64,000 bases of DNA from Roseburia inulinivorans DSM 16841 (GTDB taxonomy: Bacteria > Bacillota > Clostridia > Lachnospirales > Lachnospiraceae). Location of the stretch: NCBI RefSeq assembly GCF_000174195.1, contig NZ_ACFY01000091.1, positions 43,164 to 107,163 of the forward strand, written 5' to 3'. A model generated the notes under the pieces. That model did no database searches. It had not been told where the DNA came from and worked only from the letters and a program-made list of their open reading frames with translations. The position numbers and the translations under genes were made by a program. Below are positions 36,936 to 45,352 of the stretch, piece after piece (position 1 is the first letter of the stretch; each line of letters begins with the position of its first letter).

Positions 36936-39900
36936 ATGAAACATATGAGAAAGGGGATTGCACTGTTGCTGGCAGCTATGATGGTTATGCCAAATATGCC
37001 GGCGTCTGCCGAAAATGTGCAATCGGAAACACAGACGGAAGAAGTCGCAGATGTAACGGAAACAACGGAGAAAGCGGCACAGAATGTAGAAGAAACACAA
37101 GTGCAGGAAGAAATAGAATCTGCAGATGATGCTTCGGTATTCTATAACACCGGAAATTATGAAGTTGGTATTATGGAGGATGATTTTGCGGAAGATGGAA
37201 GCTATACGATCAATATACCGGAGGAGAATCCATTTTTCCCTTATGAAGTACAGTTTACCTGTGATGGTGAAGTGACGGACGAATGGTTTATGACACCGGA
37301 TGATACGGTTGAGATTGGTGGACATACGTTTAAGGTATCTGCCTATTTTGACAATACGGTTGTGACACAAATGAGCTTAAATGTGGCAGGAGATACGGTG
37401 ACTGTTTATCCGGAGAAGAAAGAGTTCACAAATGATGGTGATGGAACAATGGAGATGTCACTGCTTCCATTGACACAAAGAAATCTGACGGTGGATCTGA
37501 CAGGCTATACACCAATAGAACTGACAATGGTTTCTACTGACAGTATATTTACCGGGGCTGATGCGTTGAAGGATACGGATAAGGTTGTATGGAAGAGTGC
37601 CTATTATGATGATGATTATTCCATCAGCCAGTCTGGAGATAAACTGGATTTAAGTACCAACACAAGTAATGGCAGTTCAAGCTGGGAGATGATTACTGGT
37701 TCTGGAGATCAGTTAGATAAAAATGATGTAAGATATTATGTACAGGTGAATACAACAGCTTCTCAAAACTGGCTGATACCAACCGTATATGGAAATAATG
37801 CCGAAGGCATCAGGGAAGAACTTATGGTATCAGATTCACAGTATTATGATTATGAGAAAGAGACGCGTAAGTATACTGTTACGGCAGTAGATATAACGCA
37901 TTCGAATAAATGGTTAGCGTTAAAAGTGAATGAACAGATTTATCAGAATCCGAAATATAGCACTTTGAAAGTATATGAAGGCAAATACGATAGTATCACA
38001 GATGCGAAGAATGCAGTAGAAATTACAGATAAAATATTTGCAGCTGATATGACACAGAATGGTGCCGGGTATGAAGTAAAAGATTGGCATGATAGTTGGA
38101 TTACCATTGTGACATTTGATGCTGCGGGAAATGAAACGGGAATTTTACCAGTATGCATTAATCTATATAATACAACTCCAGATGGATATATGGGATCAGG
38201 TTCAGTTATGAAATATCAGAATGGATACTATAATTATATAGATAAAACAAGCCACATTACAAGTGATTCAACAGGTACAAATCTGACTTTTGAATTGTAT
38301 AAAGGATATTCGGTATCAGAAGCATATTATGTATATTTATACTATTATAAAATGGGCAAACAAAATAATGCAGCAGTGACAGCAGCATTTGAAGGACGGT
38401 ATGCTTCAATTTCTGAAGCACAGACAGCAGGGTCAATGGATGTTAAAGACGATTTGTTTAGATTAAATGGGAAAGAGGGATATAAAGCAGATTATAGCCA
38501 GGGAGTAGATTTTACAATTTTTGTTGGCAATGACGGTGATTTGAATCAGGAAATTTATCATTATACTGTAAAAACGGTTGAGGGACAGACAACAAAGCCA
38601 AATTATTCTTCAAATTCTACAAGTGTGGACTTTACTGGATTGATGGATCAAAATGGTAACTTTGTTGCAGTGGATTTTATACAACCGACAGAAGATTCCT
38701 ATGCAGAATTTAATTATTTGACGATAACAGTTTTTGATGATACTGATTTAAGTAAAATTGCACCATGTTTTAATACAGACAGAGGAGTGAGTTTGTATGC
38801 AGAAAATGGTAATTCCAAAGAGGTCAGTGGCATGAGTTATCATGATTTCTCAAATGGACCTGTGCAGTACACTGCCGTTGCAGAAGATGGAAAAGCATCA
38901 AAAAATTATTGGCTTCAAGTTGCCAAGAGAACAAGTGGCAATAATCTGTATGTTAATAGCCTTGCAGATACACAAGCTAAAACTGTGAACCAGAATGGTG
39001 TTATTTATTCAATTAGAGAAGTAATGTTGGATGGTTATCACAATTATTATCATGATATAGTATTGGCTAATATGGGTACACAGTCGATTCCAAATTTGAA
39101 AGTAGAATTAAATTCAGATCAGGTGGTACTTGATCAATATTGGACATTAAGTGGAAATTATGAATTGTCACCTTTGGGATATGATAACGGAAGTGTAAAG
39201 GCGGAGAATCTTGCAAAAATCCGCCTGAAACCCAAGGATGGTGTTGAAGCAGGTACAAATGTATCGGGTACGGTAACTATTAAATCAGGGGAAACAGCAC
39301 TGATGGTTTTGACATTGACAGGTATGGTGGGTGACCCGAGTATTATTACAAAAGACATTCCGGCGGCTGTTAAGTATGTGCCGTATGGAACTGTTATTCA
39401 GAATAATAATAAATACAGTTGGAACAAGACATCATATACTATGGTAAGCGGAACACTTCCGGCAGGTATGGTGATCAGAGAAAACGGTGAAATATATGGT
39501 GTGCCACAGGAAACAGGTGAATTTACTTTTACAGTGCAATTAAATAATAGTGAGAGTAGTTTTAAGTCTGATGAAGAAACTTATACTTTAAAAGTACTGG
39601 ATAATACAAATGACAACGTTGAAAACGCAACAGATTCCGGTTATGAATTAAGAGAACGCTTAAGCAATGTTGTAGTGGGAACAACTGGAGCAGATTCACA
39701 GAACTTTGTTTCGATAGGAGATCTTGATGAATTTCAGTCATTGTATCTGGATGGTCAGGAACTGACAAAGGGAAGTGATTATTCCGCAGAAAGAGGAAGT
39801 ACAAGAATTACAATTTCCACACAGACACTTTCACGTGGAGGAAAAGGTTCCCACACAATCGCACTTGAGTTCCGTCAAAAAGATACGGATACATTAAAAC

Positions 39901-40496
39901 GTGCGGCACAGAATTACATTGTCAGTGATGAGAAAGCCAATTCTGGAAACAACAGCAGTAATGGAAATTCCGGCAACAGCGGAGATCAGAACTCCGGCAA
40001 TAGCGGAAACAGCAGTGGCGGAAGTAGCAGTGGTGGAAATAGTAATGGTGGAAGCAGCACATCAAATGTGACAGCAACAAATGGAACTGTATCGCAGACA
40101 GAAAAAGATTCCCAGATTGTCAAACAAAAGACAATCACATATATGGTAGCTGCGGGAGATACTTTGAGCAAAATTGCATTGAAAATGTATGGAGATCGTA
40201 AATTCTGGAGAAAAATATATGCAGATAATAAGGATGTGTTAAAAAATCCAAACCGTATTTATGTTGGACAGAGGCTGACATTGTATTTTGATTTGGATGA
40301 AACACAAAATCAAAGTGATGCAGATGCAACAGTTAAGACGAATACATATGTGATCAAGCCGGGGGATACACTGTGGAAGATTGCAACAAAATTGTACAAT
40401 AAAGGATATTATTGGAAGAATATCTATGAAGCTAACCGCAAGACAATAAAGAGTCCTGAAAGGATTCGTGTAGGTCAGATGATTGAGCTTCCATAA
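36936..40496 (+). CDS. Secreted LysM protein, 1186 aa
   Basis: A signal peptide (KGIALLLAAMMVMPNMPASA, cleaved near residue 29) is followed by an acidic spacer, a long beta-rich region with immunoglobulin/cadherin-like strands, and a putative-Ig segment (LPAGMVIRENGEIYGVPQETG near residue 850). Then comes a Gly/Ser/Asn-rich linker (about 1005-1040) and two LysM peptidoglycan-binding domains (GDTLSKIALKMYGDRKFW near 1072; GDTLWKIATKLYNKGYYW near 1143). It is fixed to the wall by LysM and last in the Tad operon, so it may anchor or guide the pilus. ATG 36936 is chosen for GAAGGAG. Confidence 0.87.
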   Translation: MKHMRKGIALLLAAMMVMPNMPASAENVQSETQTEEVADVTETTEKAAQNVEETQVQEEIESADDASVFYNTGNYEVGIMEDDFAEDGSYTINIPEENPFFPYEVQFTCDGEVTDEWFMTPDDTVEIGGHTFKVSAYFDNTVVTQMSLNVAGDTVTVYPEKKEFTNDGDGTMEMSLLPLTQRNLTVDLTGYTPIELTMVSTDSIFTGADALKDTDKVVWKSAYYDDDYSISQSGDKLDLSTNTSNGSSSWEMITGSGDQLDKNDVRYYVQVNTTASQNWLIPTVYGNNAEGIREELMVSDSQYYDYEKETRKYTVTAVDITHSNKWLALKVNEQIYQNPKYSTLKVYEGKYDSITDAKNAVEITDKIFAADMTQNGAGYEVKDWHDSWITIVTFDAAGNETGILPVCINLYNTTPDGYMGSGSVMKYQNGYYNYIDKTSHITSDSTGTNLTFELYKGYSVSEAYYVYLYYYKMGKQNNAAVTAAFEGRYASISEAQTAGSMDVKDDLFRLNGKEGYKADYSQGVDFTIFVGNDGDLNQEIYHYTVKTVEGQTTKPNYSSNSTSVDFTGLMDQNGNFVAVDFIQPTEDSYAEFNYLTITVFDDTDLSKIAPCFNTDRGVSLYAENGNSKEVSGMSYHDFSNGPVQYTAVAEDGKASKNYWLQVAKRTSGNNLYVNSLADTQAKTVNQNGVIYSIREVMLDGYHNYYHDIVLANMGTQSIPNLKVELNSDQVVLDQYWTLSGNYELSPLGYDNGSVKAENLAKIRLKPKDGVEAGTNVSGTVTIKSGETALMVLTLTGMVGDPSIITKDIPAAVKYVPYGTVIQNNNKYSWNKTSYTMVSGTLPAGMVIRENGEIYGVPQETGEFTFTVQLNNSESSFKSDEETYTLKVLDNTNDNVENATDSGYELRERLSNVVVGTTGADSQNFVSIGDLDEFQSLYLDGQELTKGSDYSAERGSTRITISTQTLSRGGKGSHTIALEFRQKDTDTLKRAAQNYIVSDEKANSGNNSSNGNSGNSGDQNSGNSGNSSGGSSSGGNSNGGSSTSNVTATNGTVSQTEKDSQIVKQKTITYMVAAGDTLSKIALKMYGDRKFWRKIYADNKDVLKNPNRIYVGQRLTLYFDLDETQNQSDADATVKTNTYVIKPGDTLWKIATKLYNKGYYWKNIYEANRKTIKSPERIRVGQMIELP

Positions 40497-40507
40497 AACG
40501 AAGATGA

Positions 40508-40741
40508 AGAAGAAAAGAAAAATATGAATATATAATATCGTATTTAAATCATACATATCATGGTGAGTACACAATAAGCAAATGTAATTTTACAAAAAGT
40601 GATATTGGTATTATGGCAGGTAGGTATATGTATGATTTTGCAGTTAGTGACAGTATGGGAAACCATTATGTTGTAACATATAATAGTTATTGGCCGTTAA
40701 GTGAACAGAGTGTAGAAGATATTAAAGTAGAGAAGAAGTAA
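40508..40741 (+). pseudogene. Gene remnant without start, about 77 codons
   Basis: An open frame of 77 codons after the LysM gene with protein-like composition (e.g. GNHYVVTYNSYWPLSEQS) but no start codon or ribosome binding site at its head. It looks like the C-terminal end of a deleted surface protein gene. No family recognised. Confidence 0.35.
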
Positions 40742-40743
40742 TA

Positions 40744-40790
40744 ATAAAGGAAGTTTGATAAGCTAAAATGCCTTTCAGACTTCCTTTATT
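40744..40790. terminator. Bidirectional terminator
   Basis: ATAAAGGAAGT pairs with ACTTCCTTTAT. It serves the Tad operon end on the plus strand and the minus-strand gene ending at 40786. Confidence 0.65.
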
Positions 40791-41259
40791 TTATATGGGA
40801 TAAAGCAAAAAGAAATGCGATCATGCAAAATATTCCGGTGTTATTCAGCAGTGATAAAAATAAGTTTTTGATAAAATCTGTAGTTCGAGGTTTAAAATAG
40901 ATGATGGAGATGAGTTTTAATAATTCGTAATAAACAATACACAGTAAATATGCGAACCACGAAAAATGTAACAATGTAGAAAGTGTGCTTAATGGAAGAA
41001 AAACAGCTAATTCCAGCAGAAACTCAGAGGGTGTGATGTTACAGTGGCAGGAAGGACACTGTCCCCTGTTTTTCAGATAAGCAAATAGAGGTATTTGGTC
41101 GCGCAAACGGATTTTCTGATGGCAAATTGGACAATAACAGTGTGGTGCATTTATTGAAAGGGTTGTATTCTTCTGTAATCGCAGAATATCTGTTGTCGAA
41201 TAGCCGCCTAAAATATAAAAGGATATGTAAATGCAAAAATAAACAATGTAAGTTTTCAT
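40786..41259 (-). CDS. Orphan prepilin-peptidase N-terminal (methyltransferase/zinc) domain protein, 157 aa
   Basis: Resembles only the N-terminal part of PilD-type peptidases. A first helix is followed by the Cys4 block CPICHQKIRLRDQIPLFAY and then CPSCHCNITPSE. In PilD this block binds zinc and precedes the methyltransferase function. Three more helices follow, but neither catalytic Asp nor GxGD of the A24 domain is present. The length of 157 argues for a stand-alone protein or a 3'-deleted gene. Its position, convergent to the Tad operon, suggests a pilus connection. Function not established. Confidence 0.6.
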   Translation of the reverse strand: MKTYIVYFCIYISFYILGGYSTTDILRLQKNTTLSINAPHCYCPICHQKIRLRDQIPLFAYLKNRGQCPSCHCNITPSEFLLELAVFLPLSTLSTLLHFSWFAYLLCIVYYELLKLISIIYFKPRTTDFIKNLFLSLLNNTGIFCMIAFLFALSHIK

Positions 41260-41345
41260 AAGACTCCAATATGTATATAAGATGTACTTATTGTAACAAA
41301 ATCAACGTGATACCACAAGTCAGTTTATGTTATGTCAAAAACAAA

Positions 41346-41374
41346 TTGACAATTTTTTCGATGCAAGTTATGGT
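41346..41374 (+). promoter_or_regulatory. Promoter upstream of the XRE-nuclease gene
   Basis: TTGACA (41346-41351), 17-bp spacer, TATGGT (41369-41374). The roughly 155-bp leader carries repeated TGCA-containing words (TCTGCA, CTGCAAGTGCAA, GATGCA, GGTGCA), possible sites for the encoded XRE domain. Confidence 0.45.
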
Positions 41375-41536
41375 AATAAGGTAATCTTTTTTATCAAAAT
41401 TGAGGGTGCAAGGTCTGCATAAAAATCCAGTTAAAACTGCAAGTGCAATAGATGCAAAAATTGTTTGGTGCATTGAAGAGGCAAAATTATCATGGTAAAA
41501 TATCCGAAAAATCGGAAAAACATCAGGAGATTGTAC

Positions 41537-42416
41537 ATGAAGATATACGAAAAAATATTTGAAAGACTTGAAGAATTAAATATGAGTCAGATAGAGTTAT
41601 CAGGAAGAACAGGCATTGCAACCAGTACGATAAGTGACTGGAGAAAGAAGCAGATTAATCCGCAAGCAGATAAGCTGGTGCCTATATGCAAAGCACTTGA
41701 AATGTCAATTACGGATCTTTTGTGTGATGAAGATGATAAGAAAAATAAAGTTTTGTCGAGAGATTATGTAGGTGAAGATCATATACTTATTGAAAAAAAT
41801 ATAAGTTCTACTATTGGTGTTAAAAGAAGGATACTGAACTTTTATGAGCAAATGGAAGTCAATAAAGTTGAAACAGATTTAATTGATAATACTACTGAGA
41901 GAAATATCTCAATTATCAGGGATGTTGACGGAAATAATATAGTGTTGATTAATGATATATTATTCAAGTCCAGAAGGTCTATTGAATGGGATGAGATAGA
42001 GAAGCTGCTGAGAAAATTTATTGGAAATTATTATGAAATTGCAGAGACGGCAGAAAAGATATATATTGGATCAGATTTTCCAGATGAATTTGCACATTCA
42101 AAATATACAAAGGCAATAAAGGGAGCCAATGAAAAGGCGAAAGCAAATTCTGTATCTGCTATTGGTGATCTGATATCAATTGCTGATAATAAAATGATGT
42201 ATCCAGATTATGAAAAAAAACATGGCCGCAAGGCAAAAAAATGGTTGGTATCGTTATGATACAAGATTTGGGATTCCTGTTTATGATGAATCAGGAGAAA
42301 TAAAAAGATACAATATTTTTAAAGCGCGAATGTTAGTTCGTTGTGACGAGAAGAAAAATCTTTATTTATATGATATTGTGCAAATAAAAAAGGAAACGAG
42401 CACGCCGCTTGAGTAA
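41537..42416 (+). pseudogene. XRE helix-turn-helix fused to a BECR-type nuclease-like domain, frameshifted
   Basis: Frame 41537-42259 has a clear HTH (residues 1-65, LSGRTGIATSTISDWRKKQ). It is followed by a 150-residue domain (VLINDILFKSRRSIEWDEI; IYIGSDFPDEFAHSKYT) whose end is read from a second frame to 42416: WYRYDTRFGIPVYDE, then YLYDIVQIKKETSTPLE. That block recurs in clostridial and phage proteins assigned to the Barnase/EndoU/Colicin/RelE-like group. The shift is an extra A in A7 (42235-42241). Joined length is about 292 residues. A toxin with its own DNA-binding autoregulator is one reading. ATG 41537 is chosen for AGGAGA. Confidence 0.65.
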
Positions 42417-42679
42417 AAACTGTACGGTAGAAAACTTCATTTCCTTGAATTGCATTCTAGCAGACAATAGGATGATTGTCAACCCGGCTTTTCCAACCAT
42501 CCCCCACTTCTGAACAGAATGTGGTATCCAGTCAGAAACTTGCTATTTTCAGCATTTCTCCTAGTAGACAACGATCTCATTTTATGCCTATAATACAGTT
42601 ACATTTAACGTTATCATTTATGCGATAGATTTGTTATACTTAAGTAGAAATAGCAAAAAAATAGTTTGGAGAGGCAGCT

Positions 42680-43948
42680 ATGGCAGAATTTATAAAATTA
42701 CCTGTTGGAATTGAAAATTTTGAAAAAATCCGCAGAGATGGTTTTTATTATGTTGATAAAACCGGTCTGATCGAGCAGCTTTTAAATAACTGGGGAGAGG
42801 TCAATCTGTTCACGCGTCCACGTCGGTTTGGTAAGACATTGAATATGAGTATGCTCAAATGTTTCTTTGAAATCGGTACAGATCAGTCGCTGTTTGACGG
42901 ATTATATATTTCTAAGAATAAGGCTTTATGTGATGCATATATGGGAAAGTATCCGGTCATATCAATCAGTTTAAAAGGGGTAAATGCAGACAGTTACGAG
43001 AATGCACGCAGCCTGCTGAAACGGATTGTGATGGAAGAAGCGAAAATGCACCGGATTATCATGAGTGGAAATAGGTTAGATGACATAGACAAGGCAGAAT
43101 ATATGTCACTTGTTACAGGAGAAATGGGCGAGGACACGCTTGTATACAGTATGAAAACGCTGACTGCATTACTGGAAAAGTATTATGAAAAAAAAGTGAT
43201 TGTACTCATTGATGAGTATGATGTACCTCTTGCCAAGGCAAACGAGAATGGTTACTATGACCAGATGGTTTTACTTGTCAGAAATTTATTTGAAAACGTG
43301 TTAAAGACAAACAGCAGTTTAAAATTTGCAGTTTTAACAGGATGTCTGCGTGTGGCAAAGGAGAGCATTTTTACAGGACTGAACAATTTTAAGACAAATT
43401 CAATCCTTGATGAGGAGTATGATGAGACGTTTGGATTTGTCGATGATGAAGTGAAAGAAATGCTTCATTATTATGGTCAGGATACACATTATGAGACAGT
43501 AAAAGAGTGGTATGACGGATACCGCTTTGGAAATGTAGATGTTTATTGCCCGTGGGACGTCATTAATTATTGCGATGCACATAGAAGGAATCCGATGCTT
43601 CCACCGGAGAATTATTGGACTAACACCAGTGGAAACGATGTGCTGAAACATTTTATAGAAAGTGCAGGAGCAGCAAAGGGGCTGGCAAAAACAGACTTAG
43701 AGAGACTTGTAAATGGTGAAATCGTAGAAAAAGATATACGTGAGGATCTGACTTATAATGAACTGTATGCATCCATGGATAACCTTTGGAGTACACTTTT
43801 CATGGCGGGATATCTTACACATAAAGGCAGAGTTGATACAAAAAGATTCAGACTTGCAGTGCCAAACAGAGAAATCCGGAACATTATCACGGAGCAGGTT
43901 CTGGCTTTGTTTAAGCAGAATGTGGAAAAAGACGGACAGCTTCCGTGA
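42680..43948 (+). CDS. AAA-ATPase_like protein, C-terminal nuclease domain missing, 422 aa
   Basis: Begins exactly like the abundant clostridial AAA-ATPase_like/PD-(D/E)XK family: LPVGIENFEKIRRDGFYYVD, then FTRPRRFGKTLNMSMLKCFF with a degenerate P-loop, and VIVLIDEYDVPL as Walker B near residue 175. Full-length relatives are about 520-570 residues and end in a nuclease-like domain. This one stops soon after the NREIRNIITEQVL linker, followed by a terminator. The 3' part is therefore lost by deletion. The wild-type function is unknown; the ATPase part may remain. Confidence 0.8.
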   Translation: MAEFIKLPVGIENFEKIRRDGFYYVDKTGLIEQLLNNWGEVNLFTRPRRFGKTLNMSMLKCFFEIGTDQSLFDGLYISKNKALCDAYMGKYPVISISLKGVNADSYENARSLLKRIVMEEAKMHRIIMSGNRLDDIDKAEYMSLVTGEMGEDTLVYSMKTLTALLEKYYEKKVIVLIDEYDVPLAKANENGYYDQMVLLVRNLFENVLKTNSSLKFAVLTGCLRVAKESIFTGLNNFKTNSILDEEYDETFGFVDDEVKEMLHYYGQDTHYETVKEWYDGYRFGNVDVYCPWDVINYCDAHRRNPMLPPENYWTNTSGNDVLKHFIESAGAAKGLAKTDLERLVNGEIVEKDIREDLTYNELYASMDNLWSTLFMAGYLTHKGRVDTKRFRLAVPNREIRNIITEQVLALFKQNVEKDGQLP

Positions 43949-43956
43949 CACATTCC

Positions 43957-43998
43957 AAGAAAGATGTAACATGTAAAAATGTTGCATCTTTCTTTTTT
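43957..43998 (+). terminator. Terminator before galK
   Basis: AAGAAAGATG / CATCTTTCTT stem followed by TTTT. Confidence 0.8.
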
Positions 43999-44023
43999 AT
44001 TGTTGCAGTCTGCGGTCAATTGG

Positions 44024-44052
44024 TTGCAATGTAAAAACGAACATGATAATGT
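44024..44052 (+). promoter_or_regulatory. Probable galK promoter
   Basis: TTGCAA (44024-44029), 17-bp spacer, TAATGT (44047-44052). An alternative -10, GATAAT, lies 2 bp earlier. No clear LacI-family operator seen. Confidence 0.4.
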
Positions 44053-44084
44053 AATAGTAACAGGAAACGGAAGATGCGCAGAAG

Positions 44085-44150
44085 CGCAAAACAAGGAGGC
44101 TAAATCCTCTCCTCACAAGGGTTCGGATTTTGCTTCGCAAAACAAGGAGG
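44085..44150 (+). promoter_or_regulatory. galK leader with duplicated Shine-Dalgarno segment
   Basis: CGCAAAACAAGGAGG occurs exactly at 44085-44099 and 44136-44150; the second copy serves galK. Between them AAATCC (44102-44107) can pair with GGATTT (44125-44130). The first copy has no start codon at a useful distance, so it is a duplication remnant or a ribosome standby/regulatory site. Confidence 0.5.
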
Positions 44151-44155
44151 ATTTT

Positions 44156-45325
44156 ATGATCTGGGAAGATGTATTAGCAAAATTTAAAGAGTTATTCGGG
44201 GATGAGGGTGAAATCGGTGTTTATTTTGCACCGGGACGTGTGAACATGATCGGTGAGCATACCGATTACAACGGAGGACACGTTTTCCCTTGTGCACTCA
44301 CCATTGGTACATATGGTGTGGCAAGAAAAAGAAATGACAAGAAACTTCGTTTCTATTCCATGAATTTTGAGCAGCTCGGTGTGATTGAGTCCTCAGTAGA
44401 AGGATTAAAGCCGGAAAAAGAAGCTGACTGGACGAACTATCCAAAGGGAGTTATGTGGGCGTTTGGCGAGAAGGGAATGAAAGTAGAGCAGGGCATGGAT
44501 CTTGTTTTATTTGGCAATATTCCAAACGGCTCCGGACTTTCTTCTTCTGCATCAGTTGAAGTTCTGACCGGATATATTTTAAAAGATATGTTTGGATTTG
44601 ACGTAACAAATCAGGATCTTGCGCTGATCGGACAGTTCTCTGAAAATAAATTCAACGGCGTAAACTGTGGTATCATGGATCAGTTTGCGATTGCAATGGG
44701 AAAAGCAGGTCATGCGATTTTCCTTGACACAGCAACTTTAAAATATGAGTATGCACCGATCAAGCTGGAAAATGCAAAGATTGTGATCTCCTGCAGCAAC
44801 AAAAAACGTGGGCTTGGAGATTCCAAATACAATGAGAGAAGAAGTGAGTGCGAGACTGCATTAGCAGAACTCCAGAAAGTCGTTAAAATTGATTCCCTCG
44901 GTGATCTTACAGAGGAACAGTTTGAACAGTACAAAGATGCGATCAAGGATCCTGTCAGAGTAAAACGTGCAAAACATGCTGTCTATGAGAACCAGAGAAC
45001 CATCAAGGCAGTGGAAGCATTAAAGAATAACGATGTTGCTCTGTTTGGCGAGTTGATGAACGCCTCCCATGTGTCCCTTCGTGATGATTACGAAGTAACC
45101 GGTATCGAGCTTGACACATTGGTGGAAGAAGCATGGAAAGTAGACGGAGTGATCGGTTCCCGCATGACAGGTGCAGGATTCGGTGGATGTACCGTCAGCA
45201 TCGTAAAGGATGAGGCAGTGGATTCCTTTATTGAAAAAGTAGGTGCTGCTTACAAAGATAAGATTGGTTATGCAGCTGATTTCTATGTAGTGGAGATCGG
45301 TGATGGTCCTGTAAAACTGGCTTAG
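44156..45325 (+). CDS. galK: Galactokinase, 389 aa
   Basis: Phosphorylates galactose to galactose-1-phosphate, the first step of the Leloir pathway. GHMP-kinase signatures are present: PGRVNMIGEHTDYNGG near residue 25, GLSSSASVEV near 130 and the C-terminal GAGFGGC near 340. The ATG at 44156 with AAGGAGG gives the normal 389-residue length; a longer upstream reading (from 43979) passes through the terminator and promoter and is rejected. It is followed after 27 bp by galT. Confidence 0.96.
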   Translation: MIWEDVLAKFKELFGDEGEIGVYFAPGRVNMIGEHTDYNGGHVFPCALTIGTYGVARKRNDKKLRFYSMNFEQLGVIESSVEGLKPEKEADWTNYPKGVMWAFGEKGMKVEQGMDLVLFGNIPNGSGLSSSASVEVLTGYILKDMFGFDVTNQDLALIGQFSENKFNGVNCGIMDQFAIAMGKAGHAIFLDTATLKYEYAPIKLENAKIVISCSNKKRGLGDSKYNERRSECETALAELQKVVKIDSLGDLTEEQFEQYKDAIKDPVRVKRAKHAVYENQRTIKAVEALKNNDVALFGELMNASHVSLRDDYEVTGIELDTLVEEAWKVDGVIGSRMTGAGFGGCTVSIVKDEAVDSFIEKVGAAYKDKIGYAADFYVVEIGDGPVKLA

Positions 45326-45352
45326 TGATTTCAAAATAAAGAGGATAACACA

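Noticed and set aside
40497..40785. A possible CRISPR-like or repeat region after the LysM gene
   Set aside because: No repeated unit found; it holds a gene remnant and a terminator.
42417..42679. Possible small gene or RNA between the XRE-nuclease and AAA genes
   Set aside because: No frame with a start and ribosome binding site and no stable hairpin with T-run; only a weak promoter (TATACT near 42635) is seen.
43979..44155. An N-terminal extension of galactokinase
   Set aside because: It crosses a terminator and promoter and would add 59 residues not in the family; ATG 44156 has the ribosome binding site.
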